Counted from the stretch's first letter, positions 1 through 5,152 are shown. The stretch: 5,199 nt of DNA from Gudongella sp051744365 (GCA_051744365.1 JBNJCX010000084.1:1-5199); one strand, 5' to 3'. The notes: generated by a model not told the origin, from the letters alone. A program made the numbers and translations.

Positions 1-20
1 GGACGTTCCCCATGGGCACA
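1..20. repeat. Left terminal inverted repeat of the RAYT element
   Basis: The reverse complement of these 20 bases matches 843-862 at 18 of 20 positions. It begins with the partial palindrome GGACGTTCCCC, which could fold into a GC-rich hairpin with bases just outside the window. Such foldback ends are the usual single-stranded substrates of Y1-family enzymes; that role here is inferred. Confidence 0.8.
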
Positions 21-25
21 TTTCA

Positions 26-34
26 TGATATAAT
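26..34 (+). promoter_or_regulatory. Possible extended -10 promoter of the transposase gene
   Basis: TGATATAAT is a perfect extended -10 box (TG, one base, TATAAT). It lies 37 bases before the transposase ATG. At the standard 17-base spacing the -35 position holds TTCCCC, inside the terminal repeat, which is a poor match to TTGACA. Recognition would therefore rest on the extended -10. Confidence 0.5.
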
Positions 35-71
35 CTAAGCATAAATTTCATTTCATGAATGGAGGATGACT

Positions 72-836
72 ATGCCACGATCTGCCAGAGAGAGAAGTAG
101 AACTGGAATCTACCATGTTATGCTAAGGGGAATAAACAGACAGACAATCTTTGAGGATAAGGAGGATGCTGAAAAGTTTCTGTATACTCTTGAAGATGCA
201 AAAAAGGCAAGCGGTTTTGAACTTTATGCATATTGCCTTATGACCAATCACATTCATCTTCTGGTAAAGGAAAACCAGGAGGATTTTGGTCAGTCCATGA
301 AAAGGATCGGAGCCAAGTATGTTTACTGGTACAATGTGAAATATGAAAGAACAGGTCATCTTTTCCAGGATCGGTTCAAGAGTGAAGTGGTGGAGAATGA
401 GGAGTACCTTCTCTCGGCCTTAAGATATATTCATCAGAATCCTGTAACAGCTGGCATGGTAAAGGACCCTGCCCAGTACCCTTGGAGTAGCTACTCAAGC
501 TATATAAACACTAACAGACTGATCGATGCTGAGTTTGTCCTTAACCATTTTCAAATGGACACAGAAATGGCAAAGGATGCCTTTGTAAAATTCCACAAGG
601 AGTATTACAACCATACCTTTTTGGATATGGAGGATGACAAGAAAAGATTAAGCGATGATGAGGCGAGAAGAATTATTCTTTTTATGTGTAATGTTGAATC
701 CACGAGAGAGCTACAAGGTTTTGATAAGAGAATGAGGGACAATCATCTAGTGGAGCTAAGAAATAGAGGGATTTCAGACAGGCAGATATCCAGACTTACA
801 GGAATAAGCAGAGCAGTTATAAGAAAAGCAAAATGA
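72..836 (+). CDS. REP-associated tyrosine transposase (RAYT, Y1_Tnp/HUH family)
   Basis: This 254-residue protein is a Y1-type single-strand DNA endonuclease-like transposase. I chose the second ATG (72): GGAGG at 61-65 sits 6 bases before it but directly abuts the ATG at 66, and MPRSARERSRTGIYHVMLRG is the usual RAYT opening. The HUH metal-binding motif is H60-I-H62 in MTNHIHLLV. The segment around residues 83-103 (YVYWYN..YERTGHLFQDRFKS) carries several tyrosines, one presumably the nucleophile; I cannot say which with certainty. RYIHQNP at 118-124 and YPWSSY at 136-141 are family hallmarks. Residues 229-254 (GISDRQISRLTGISRAVIRK) look like a C-terminal helix-turn-helix. The frame is intact, so the enzyme may be active. 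In RAYTs the family role is processing cognate hairpin repeats. The 3' end overlaps the antisense tail of the exporter gene by 63 bases. Confidence 0.93.
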   Translation: MPRSARERSRTGIYHVMLRGINRQTIFEDKEDAEKFLYTLEDAKKASGFELYAYCLMTNHIHLLVKENQEDFGQSMKRIGAKYVYWYNVKYERTGHLFQDRFKSEVVENEEYLLSALRYIHQNPVTAGMVKDPAQYPWSSYSSYINTNRLIDAEFVLNHFQMDTEMAKDAFVKFHKEYYNHTFLDMEDDKKRLSDDEARRIILFMCNVESTRELQGFDKRMRDNHLVELRNRGISDRQISRLTGISRAVIRKAK

Positions 837-1685
837 GCATAAAGTGCCCAGGGGGAACGTCCCCTTGGGTACCCTTGGGTACGTCCCCTTGGGTAGGTAC
901 CGAGTACAGAGTACAAATGCGATTATTACCTGGAGTACAATACCTACTCCAAAGGCAAGGGCAATTGCTATGAAAAGTGCTTCCATCATCTTGGTGGTTC
1001 CTGCGATTAGCTCTCCTGAAATTAGGTCCCGTATTCCGTTTGTAAGAGATACCCCTGGTACAAGTGTCATAAGTGGTCCGATTATCACTGTGTTGAAATC
1101 GGCACCAATTGATAGTAGACCCATAAGAAACACAAGAAAGATACTTGAGAGCGCCGAGAGGAGCCCGCCCAGGATATTCTTTACAAAGAAGTTAAGATTA
1201 AGCTCTGCAAGCTTGTCCATGGAGAAGACTGTTAAGCTTGAGGCTATGTAAGCCAGCACAAACTCCACAAAGCTTCCGCCGAACATCAGCACAAAGAAGC
1301 CCCCTGCCATACCGCTGAAGGCATATCTTATGGGCTTTGAAAATTTTGGTGGAGACTTAAGTTCCTTGAGAATAATATCTGTTTCTTCATCAGTCATTTC
1401 GCCCTGGGTAAAAATTCTCGAAAAGAAATTGGCTCTGGCGATTGTTTCAAGGTCCAATCCTATTGAAGGAACTCTAGCTACTGTAGTATAGGGTTCGCCG
1501 TCTATTTCAGTTCCTAATATGATCCCTGTGGACATGACAAATACTTCTACATTGGATGTCGTCTTTGAGGAAATCATCCTTGTGATTGTCTCCTCCACCC
1601 TGTAGGTTTCTGCCCCGTTTTGAAGCATTATCATTCCAGTTTCCATTGCTGTTGATATTGCTTTTTTAAGTCGTTTCCCTTCCAT
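774..1685 (-). CDS. ThrE/YjjP-type threonine/serine exporter half (DUF1212), 3' end altered by RAYT element
   Basis: Family members are inner-membrane amino-acid exporters of the ThrE group. In many Firmicutes ThrE is split into a DUF1212 (YjjP-like) protein and a DUF3815 (YjjB-like) partner; this is the former. The soluble N-terminal part holds the signature GAETYRVEE (residues 24-32) and VEVFVMSTGI (46-55). Hydrophobic segments lie near 120-155, 168-192, 196-215 and 235-258, and LVPGVSLTNGIRDLISGEL (208-226) is the conserved core motif. Family members are usually about 250-260 residues. Here the recognisable protein ends near residue 258, and the frame then runs through the element's repeats (residues 262-281) and antisense to the transposase gene, giving 303 residues. 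The start ATG follows AGGAG with 8 bases between. It lies 5 bases after the racemase stop, so the two are co-transcribed. A YjjB-like partner would be expected left of the window. Confidence 0.88.
   Translation of the reverse strand: MEGKRLKKAISTAMETGMIMLQNGAETYRVEETITRMISSKTTSNVEVFVMSTGIILGTEIDGEPYTTVARVPSIGLDLETIARANFFSRIFTQGEMTDEETDIILKELKSPPKFSKPIRYAFSGMAGGFFVLMFGGSFVEFVLAYIASSLTVFSMDKLAELNLNFFVKNILGGLLSALSSIFLVFLMGLLSIGADFNTVIIGPLMTLVPGVSLTNGIRDLISGELIAGTTKMMEALFIAIALAFGVGIVLQVIIAFVLCTRYLPKGTYPRVPKGTFPLGTLCSFCFSYNCSAYSCKSGYLPV
843..901. repeat. Right terminal repeat cluster of the RAYT element
   Basis: Bases 843-862 pair with the left end (18 of 20). GGGGA (852-856) and TCCCC (860-864) form a hairpin with a 3-base ACG loop. 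Three imperfect tandem units follow at 861-872 (CCCCTTGGGTAC), 872-882 (CCCTTGGGTAC) and 885-895 (CCCCTTGGGTA), then GGTACC at 896-901. A GTAG tetranucleotide at 893-896 recalls the GTAG next to REP hairpins cut by RAYT enzymes in E. coli; that it acts as a guide here is speculation. There is no T-tract, so this is unlikely to be a terminator for the transposase gene. Confidence 0.75.
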
Positions 1686-1690
1686 TTACA

Positions 1691-2539
1691 CTACTCCTGT
1701 ATATCTACGTAAACTGTCCCCTCGGATACAATTTCAATTTCACCGTCAAGGTGGATTGACCTTGCCTTACCATCTTCCCAATCAACCTGAATATGAAGAA
1801 CCCCTCCTGGCTGTTGAATATCTTCTTTTGTGTTTATATCATCAAGGTATGAAAGACATACTCCTAGTGCAGCGGTTCCAGATGCACAGCTTTTCTCCCA
1901 GCATATGGTATCGGTGTCCCTTACATATACCAATGGGGTTACATTTCTATCCTCAAAGCTGTAAAACATGACTCCAAAGGCTTCATAATTTTCCTGATCC
2001 ATCACTGACTTGACGATATTGAAGAATTCAAGGTTGCTTCTTACATTGTCCTGGTCCACTACAAAATGGGTTATGCCATAGAAGTCAACTCTGATGGTCT
2101 GAATTGTTTCCCCTTGCACAACAAATTCCTGAGCCCCTACATTTTTTGGAAGAGGCATCTGAATTCGTGAGCGGAAATGGTTTCTTCCATCAAGCGGCGT
2201 AACTAGACATTCCACATTCTTTTCAAGCCCTGATACCTCTATGGGAACAACGTAATCATTTCCTGACATTTCAATTGAAGGATAGCCTGTAAGAACCATA
2301 TATGATGCAAATGACCTACTGGCATTTCCACAGAACTCACCGCCCATCATCTGAAGTCTAAGTGTTTCTGTCTTGTCAGGTAGAATTGTCTTTTCAATAA
2401 ACCCCACCTGCTCTGCGTGGACGCTATCATATCCCATAAGCTTTCTTGAAATCCTTGCATGGTCTTTTCTGGGGACCTGATCCAGAATAAAGACCGTCAT
2501 ATTTTGTGCCGGGTTGACTTTTACATAGTGCAATATCAT
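1691..2539 (-). CDS. DapF-fold amino-acid racemase, CntK/histidine-racemase-like
   Basis: This 282-residue protein has the diaminopimelate-epimerase fold signature of cofactor-independent two-cysteine racemases. The catalytic pair is C70 in GGEFCGNASRS and C218 in WEKSCASGTAALG. Opening KVNPAQNMTVF (7-17), EQVGFIE (43-49), QQPGGVLHI (242-250) and the closing EGTVYVDI resemble, from memory, the staphylopine histidine racemase CntK. In true DapF the second cysteine follows an ERGxGETxACG loop; here E215 is only three residues before C218 and that loop is absent, arguing against meso-DAP as substrate. No cntL or cntM gene is visible, so the substrate is unknown. The ATG at 2537-2539 was chosen because a GAGGGGG ribosome site precedes it and the family sequence starts there; the frame is open upstream only across the tRNA antisense. 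It is the first gene of an operon with the exporter. Confidence 0.85.
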   Translation of the reverse strand: MILHYVKVNPAQNMTVFILDQVPRKDHARISRKLMGYDSVHAEQVGFIEKTILPDKTETLRLQMMGGEFCGNASRSFASYMVLTGYPSIEMSGNDYVVPIEVSGLEKNVECLVTPLDGRNHFRSRIQMPLPKNVGAQEFVVQGETIQTIRVDFYGITHFVVDQDNVRSNLEFFNIVKSVMDQENYEAFGVMFYSFEDRNVTPLVYVRDTDTICWEKSCASGTAALGVCLSYLDDINTKEDIQQPGGVLHIQVDWEDGKARSIHLDGEIEIVSEGTVYVDIQE

Positions 2540-2564
2540 TGTGCTACCCCCTCTCTTATCCTTT

Positions 2565-2593
2565 AGTATAGCAAAGAACTGAAGGAATATCAC
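2565..2593 (-). promoter_or_regulatory. Promoter of the racemase-exporter operon
   Basis: Reading the minus strand, TATACT (2565-2570) is preceded by TGC, an extended -10. GTGATA (2588-2593) matches four of six -35 consensus bases at exactly 17 bases spacing. It lies between the tRNA terminator and the racemase ribosome site, giving a leader of about 20 bases. Confidence 0.6.
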
Positions 2594-2602
2594 TAATAAA
2601 CG

Positions 2603-2630
2603 AAAAAAAGACAAGGCAAGAAGCCTTGTC
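2603..2630 (-). terminator. Intrinsic terminator after tRNA-Leu
   Basis: On the minus strand GACAAGGC (2623-2630) pairs perfectly with GCCTTGTC (2610-2617) around a 5-base loop. Seven T residues (complement of 2603-2609) follow. It begins 5 bases after the tRNA CCA end, so it terminates the tRNA transcript and insulates the racemase operon, which has its own promoter. Confidence 0.9.
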
Positions 2631-2635
2631 TTATC

Positions 2636-2723
2636 TGGTGCGGCTGAAGGGACTCGAACCCCCACCCTAGCAATTAGGACTAGAACCTGAATCTAGCGCG
2701 TCTGCCAGTTCCGCCACAGCCGC
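2636..2723 (-). tRNA. tRNA-Leu (anticodon CAG)
   Basis: The minus strand gives a 7-bp acceptor stem GCGGCTG/CAGCCGC, discriminator A and an encoded CCA (2636-2638). The D arm is GCG/CGC. The anticodon stem is CTAGA/TCTAG with loop TTCAGGT, placing CAG at 2687-2689, which reads CUG codons. A long variable arm with a CCTA/TAGG stem is typical of class II leucine tRNAs. The T loop is TTCGAGT, and its stem contains two G-U pairs. Length is 85 bases plus CCA. Confidence 0.97.
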
Positions 2724-2736
2724 ATGAACACTCTTA

Positions 2737-2765
2737 ATTATATATAAAAAAATAAAAATCCGCAA
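2737..2765 (-). promoter_or_regulatory. Promoter of tRNA-Leu
   Basis: On the minus strand TATAAT (2737-2742) is a perfect -10. TTGCGG (2760-2765) keeps the TTG of the -35 consensus at 17 bases spacing. Transcription would start near 2730, a few bases before the mature tRNA 5' end. Confidence 0.65.
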
Positions 2766-2803
2766 CAAATATTTTAGAAGCCAGCAAAATCAACAAAAAC
2801 AAC

Positions 2804-2841
2804 CTTTGATAGCTTATCAAAGTCTCGCCGGGATGTATACT
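2804..2841 (+). promoter_or_regulatory. Promoter with overlapping operator-like palindrome
   Basis: CTTTGATA and TATCAAAG (2804-2811 and 2815-2822) form a perfect 8-bp inverted repeat around GCT. TATACT (2836-2841) is a good -10. With 16 bases spacing the -35 is TTATCA (2814-2819), inside the right arm of the palindrome. A repressor bound there would block RNA polymerase. Because an XRE-type regulator is encoded just downstream, autoregulation is a natural guess, but no binding evidence exists. Confidence 0.5.
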
Positions 2842-2879
2842 TAAGCTGTAAGAAGTGGATATTTAAAGGAGGACTTGGA

Positions 2880-3055
2880 ATGGGGATTACAATCGGAATG
2901 GAAGTATTAAGAAGGAGCAAAAAAAGGCAATAGAGAAAATCGAAGAAAAGAAAGATTTGATTGCCATACAAAAAAAGAATAAGGCTGAACGAAGCGGGAG
3001 TATTGATATTCCGCAGCACATCGACGGCACCAGTATGAGGAGAAAGGATATCTAA
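2880..3055 (+). pseudogene. Small unidentified gene, apparently frameshifted
   Basis: An excellent ribosome site (AAAGGAGG, 2865-2872) stands 7 bases before ATG 2880, which begins MGITIGMEVL, yet that frame stops after 17 codons at 2931-2933. From about 2906 another frame (codons beginning at 2909, 2912 and so on) encodes a plausible lysine/glutamate-rich helix, KKEQKKAIEKIEEKKDLIA, and ends IDIPQHIDGTSMRRKDI at 3053-3055. Restoring one base near 2908-2910 would join them into a protein of about 58 residues. I do not recognise the family. The stop lies just before the XRE gene's ribosome site, fitting a two-gene operon. Alternatives are a sequencing error or a chance open frame; the A7 run at 2919-2925 is a further possible error site. 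Confidence 0.5.
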
Positions 3056-3075
3056 ATTAAAGGGAGAGTGTAACA

Positions 3076-3696
3076 ATAGCTCAAACATTGGGAAAAAGAA
3101 TAAGCGAATTCAGAAAGAGAAAAGAATTGACCCAGGACCAGCTGGCCGAGGAGATGGGTGTCTCTTCACAGGCTGTCAGCAAGTGGGAGAACGAAATGTC
3201 ATGCCCTGATATTGGATTGTTGCCTGAACTGGCAGATTTCTTTGGAGTTACTCTGGGTGAGCTGATGCGCGGTGAACAGGAAAAGGCTGCACAGGTAATT
3301 CCTGAGAAGGAAAGGAAGGACCCCAATAAAATGATTATGAGGATAAAGGTCCTAAGTGCAGACGGGGACAAGGTCAATTTAAACCTTCCTATGGCTTTGG
3401 TGAAAATGGGTCTTGATTCCGGCATGTTGAACAGTATGGTTGGGAACAATAAAAACCTCAAGGGTATAGATTTTGAGCGCCTGGTTCATATGGTCGAGTA
3501 AGGAGCCATTGGAAAACTTATAGAGGACGAATCGGCTGCATCCCATATTAACCAGCACTCGCATTTAAGGGTTACTTCAGGAGATCTTAAGGCAATGATA
3601 AATGCCATCAAGGAATACAAGGCCCAGAACGGAGGGGAGCTTCTTATGGTGGAGGTAGAGTCTTCCGATGGAGAACGGGTAAAGATATGGATTTAG
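3076..3696 (+). pseudogene. XRE-family transcriptional regulator, interrupted by an in-frame stop
   Basis: The N-terminal part is a clear lambda-repressor-like helix-turn-helix (LGKRISEFRKRKELTQDQLAEEMGVSSQAVSKWE, continuing to about residue 65). A linker leads to a domain starting IKVLSADGDKVNLNLP. TAA at 3499-3501 halts the frame after DFERLVHMVE. The next 64 codons, in the same frame, resume with GAIGKLIEDES and end VEVESSDGERVKIWI before TAG at 3694-3696. In relatives a sequence like VExGxxGKLVEVES is continuous, so the TAA probably replaced a sense codon. The expected start is also abnormal: AGGGAG (3061-3066) stands 9 bases before ATA at 3076, in a context reading M?-AQTLGKR. The only standard start nearby is TTG 3088, 21 bases from that site; from there the shortened product would be 137 residues and retain the DNA-binding domain. 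It may therefore still act as a repressor. Confidence 0.7.
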
Positions 3697-3717
3697 ATTG
3701 TAATTAATGTTACAATC
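3696..3717. promoter_or_regulatory. Inverted repeat between XRE gene and DUF6440 gene
   Basis: GATTGTAA (3696-3703) and TTACAATC (3710-3717) are perfect 8-bp arms around a 6-base spacer. The left arm begins at the last base of the XRE-frame TAG stop. The stem is A/T-rich and no T-run follows on either strand, so an operator is likelier than a terminator. Its sequence differs from the palindrome at 2804-2822. Confidence 0.4.
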
Positions 3718-3738
3718 ACAGCAAAGGAGGGGATTTTG

Positions 3739-3924
3739 ATGGCAGAAAAAAGATTCCAGGTTGTCCACAAGGAAGGTAAATTATCAACTACCAAGATTAT
3801 TGTAGATAGTGAGACGGGGGTAAACTATTTGTTTGTAGGGGAAGGATATGCCGGAGGATTGGCAGTTCTCCGGGATAAGGAAGGAAAGCCTGTCATTACT
3901 CCTGTTGGAAGGTATCCTCTGTAA
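3739..3924 (+). CDS. DUF6440 family small protein
   Basis: This 61-residue soluble protein of unknown function matches, from memory, the DUF6440 pattern. It has KRFQVVHKEG at the start, KIIVDSETGVNYLF (19-32), GYAGGLAVLRDKEGKPV (36-52) and a short polar-to-hydrophobic end. The repeated beta-strand pattern and the GVNYLF and GYAGGL motifs are the family core. ATG 3739 was preferred over the in-frame TTG at 3736 because AGGAGG (3725-3730) is 8 bases before it. The stop overlaps the start of the CPBP protease gene by one base (TAATG), so the two are translationally coupled and probably work together or are co-regulated. No transmembrane segment or cysteine is present. Confidence 0.8.
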   Translation: MAEKRFQVVHKEGKLSTTKIIVDSETGVNYLFVGEGYAGGLAVLRDKEGKPVITPVGRYPL

Positions 3925-4589
3925 TGAGAAGGATACTTGCAATATCACTGTTTTCCGTTATGCTGATGTCAGTGGTTGATGGTTTCATTAATCCAGGCTA
4001 CGAAATAAAGTCTGCTATAAAGATTCTGCTGTTTTTGGTTTTACCAATAGTTGCATATAAGTCTGAGGAGCGAAACAGCTTTAAAAGTCTTTTTAAATCT
4101 TCAAGTAAAAAGTCCTTTGCAAGGACGATAATACTGGGAGGGATGGTCTATTTTGGAATAATGGCGACCTATCTCTTGTTAGCACCATTTATTGACCTGC
4201 AGGCTATAAAATACGCTCTTCAGAATGACCTTGGTGTAAACAGGGATAATTTTATATATGTTGCATTATATATTTCATTTATAAATTCTCTTATGGAGGA
4301 ATTCTTTTTCAGGGGATATATATTTCTGGGTCTCTTGGAAAGGATATCTAGATGGAAGGCATATTCCGTTAGTGCATTGTTTTTTGCAGTATACCATGTG
4401 GCAATTATAGGAAGCTGGTTCCATCCTGCCATATTCTTCCTTGCAATGTCAGGATTGTTTGCCGGAGGCTTGATTTTCAATTATCTCAATGAAAGAAACA
4501 GGAATATTCTCAATTCATGGATTGTCCATATGATGGCGAATCTTGCAATAAATACTGTGGGACTGCTTATGTTTGGAATTCTCCAGTAG
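3924..4589 (+). CDS. CPBP-family intramembrane glutamic/metal protease (CAAX-protease-like)
   Basis: This 221-residue membrane protein has the three CPBP (Abi/CAAX prenyl protease-type) motifs: E125-E126-x-x-x-R130 in LMEEFFFRGYIF, F154-x-x-x-H158 in FFAVYHV, and H202-x-x-x-N206 in WIVHMMANLAIN. All key catalytic residues are present. Hydrophobic segments lie near 3-20, 30-45, 67-88, 111-123, 147-163, 167-186 and 199-219, consistent with the usual multi-helix bundle. In bacteria such proteins serve in peptide maturation, bacteriocin self-immunity or sigma/anti-sigma signalling. No bacteriocin precursor is visible here, so the substrate is unknown. Translation probably depends partly on the upstream DUF6440 gene, whose stop it overlaps; a GGAAGG at 3907-3912 could serve as its own ribosome site. 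Confidence 0.9.
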   Translation: MRRILAISLFSVMLMSVVDGFINPGYEIKSAIKILLFLVLPIVAYKSEERNSFKSLFKSSSKKSFARTIILGGMVYFGIMATYLLLAPFIDLQAIKYALQNDLGVNRDNFIYVALYISFINSLMEEFFFRGYIFLGLLERISRWKAYSVSALFFAVYHVAIIGSWFHPAIFFLAMSGLFAGGLIFNYLNERNRNILNSWIVHMMANLAINTVGLLMFGILQ

Positions 4590-4610
4590 AATAAAATCTT
4601 CTCCTTCGGG

Positions 4611-4624
4611 TATCTAAGTAGATA
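4611..4624. repeat. Short palindrome upstream of the PfpI-like gene
   Basis: TATCTA-AG-TAGATA is a perfect 6-bp inverted repeat with a 2-base centre, in the 59-base gap between the CPBP and PfpI genes. It could be a small operator. No convincing promoter or terminator was found in this gap, so the PfpI-like gene may be read from upstream. Confidence 0.25.
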
Positions 4625-4648
4625 TAGAATTCAATAGGAGGGATTTTG

Positions 4649-5152
4649 ATGAAGAAAGTTGCAATACTGATAGAGAACCTTTTTGATGAACAGGAGCTGA
4701 TTTACCCATACCACAGATTGAGGGAGGATTTTGAGGTTCATCTTGTAGGCTCCCAAAAGGAGACAGTCTATACAAGTAAATCAGGTGTAAAAATGAAAAG
4801 CACCCATGGGTCCGCTGATATAAAGGCAGGGGACTATGAAGGTATGCTTATTCCTGGAGGATTTTCGCCCGACAATATGAGAAGAACAGAATCAACAAAG
4901 GAGCTTGTAAGAGAATTCTGCAAGCTTGACAAGCCCATTGCAGCAATTTGTCACGGGCCTTGGATGATGGCATCCTGCTGTGACCTGAAGGACAGGGAAA
5001 TCACATCCTTCTTCTCAATAAAGGATGACCTTTTGAATGCAGGGGCAAAATGGCTAGACAAGGAAGTTGTTGTTGATGGTAATCTGATCACATCCAGAAA
5101 CCCAAATGATCTTCCCATCTTTGTAAAGACCTTTGTTGATGCTATAAAGTAG
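4649..5152 (+). CDS. DJ-1/PfpI family protein (YhbO/PfpI-like, class I glutamine amidotransferase fold)
   Basis: This 167-residue cytoplasmic protein is full length for the PfpI group, whose members have been described as intracellular cysteine proteases, glyoxalases or deglycases. The nucleophile elbow AAICHGPWMM places C101 followed by H102. E16 in DEQELIYPYHR matches the conserved glutamate near the cysteine, and D75 in PGGFSPDNMRR sits at the acidic position of the PfpI triad, where other members have Glu or Asp. The C-terminal SIKDDLLNAGAKWLDKEVVVDGNLITSRNPNDLP is typical of the family. ATG 4649 was chosen over the in-frame TTG at 4646 because AGGAGGG (4636-4642) precedes it at the right distance. 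It follows the CPBP gene in the same direction after 59 bases. A detoxification or stress role is likely, but the exact activity is uncertain. Confidence 0.92.
   Translation: MKKVAILIENLFDEQELIYPYHRLREDFEVHLVGSQKETVYTSKSGVKMKSTHGSADIKAGDYEGMLIPGGFSPDNMRRTESTKELVREFCKLDKPIAAICHGPWMMASCCDLKDREITSFFSIKDDLLNAGAKWLDKEVVVDGNLITSRNPNDLPIFVKTFVDAIK

Larger units (their letters stand above)
1..900 (+). mobile_element. RAYT-type (REP-associated Y1 transposase) element
   Basis: A single Y1/HUH transposase gene is flanked by closely related inverted repeats at 1-20 and 843-862. Further CCCTTGGGTAC-like units and a GGTACC palindrome extend to about 901. Elements of this kind, with one RAYT gene surrounded by short GC-rich hairpin repeats, are widespread in Firmicutes and other bacteria. 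The left end is cut by the window: the first 11 bases look like the 3' part of a GGGGACGTTCCCC palindrome. The right boundary is inferred from where the adjacent exporter coding sequence stops making sense, between about 895 and 917. The GC-rich repeats contrast with the A/T-rich surroundings. No target-site duplication can be judged because the left flank is outside the window. Confidence 0.8.

Noticed and set aside
66..71. First ATG as the transposase start
   Set aside because: GGAGG directly abuts it. The next ATG at 72 has normal spacing and gives the family's usual N-terminus.
844..1251. Plus-strand open frame of 135 codons opposite the exporter gene
   Set aside because: It starts in element repeats, has low-complexity antisense composition, and the minus strand clearly encodes a known family.
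2540..2665. Upstream extension of the racemase reading frame by 42 codons
   Set aside because: The added residues are encoded antisense across the terminator and the 3' end of the tRNA gene, and GVRVPSAAP is a typical tRNA-derived artefact. A ribosome site and promoter lie before the ATG at 2539.
2919..2927. A7 run as a programmed -1 frameshift site
   Set aside because: In the frame read from ATG 2880 the codons are AGC AAA AAA AGG, preceded by C. Slippage by -1 would mispair, so it is not a good heptamer of the dnaX type. A one-base loss fits better.
2774..3088. Minus-strand open frame opposite the small gene and XRE start
   Set aside because: It has no ribosome site or family features. 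Its phenylalanine/leucine-rich composition is what the antisense of a lysine/glutamate-rich coding region gives.
3696..3717. Inverted repeat as a rho-independent terminator
   Set aside because: The stem is A/T-rich and no T-tract follows on either strand.
4637..4651. Shared GGGATTTTGATG start context of the PfpI-like and DUF6440 genes as a dispersed repeat
   Set aside because: The match (3730-3741 and 4640-4651) is only a ribosome site plus spacer plus start codon, and could arise by chance or by selection on translation.
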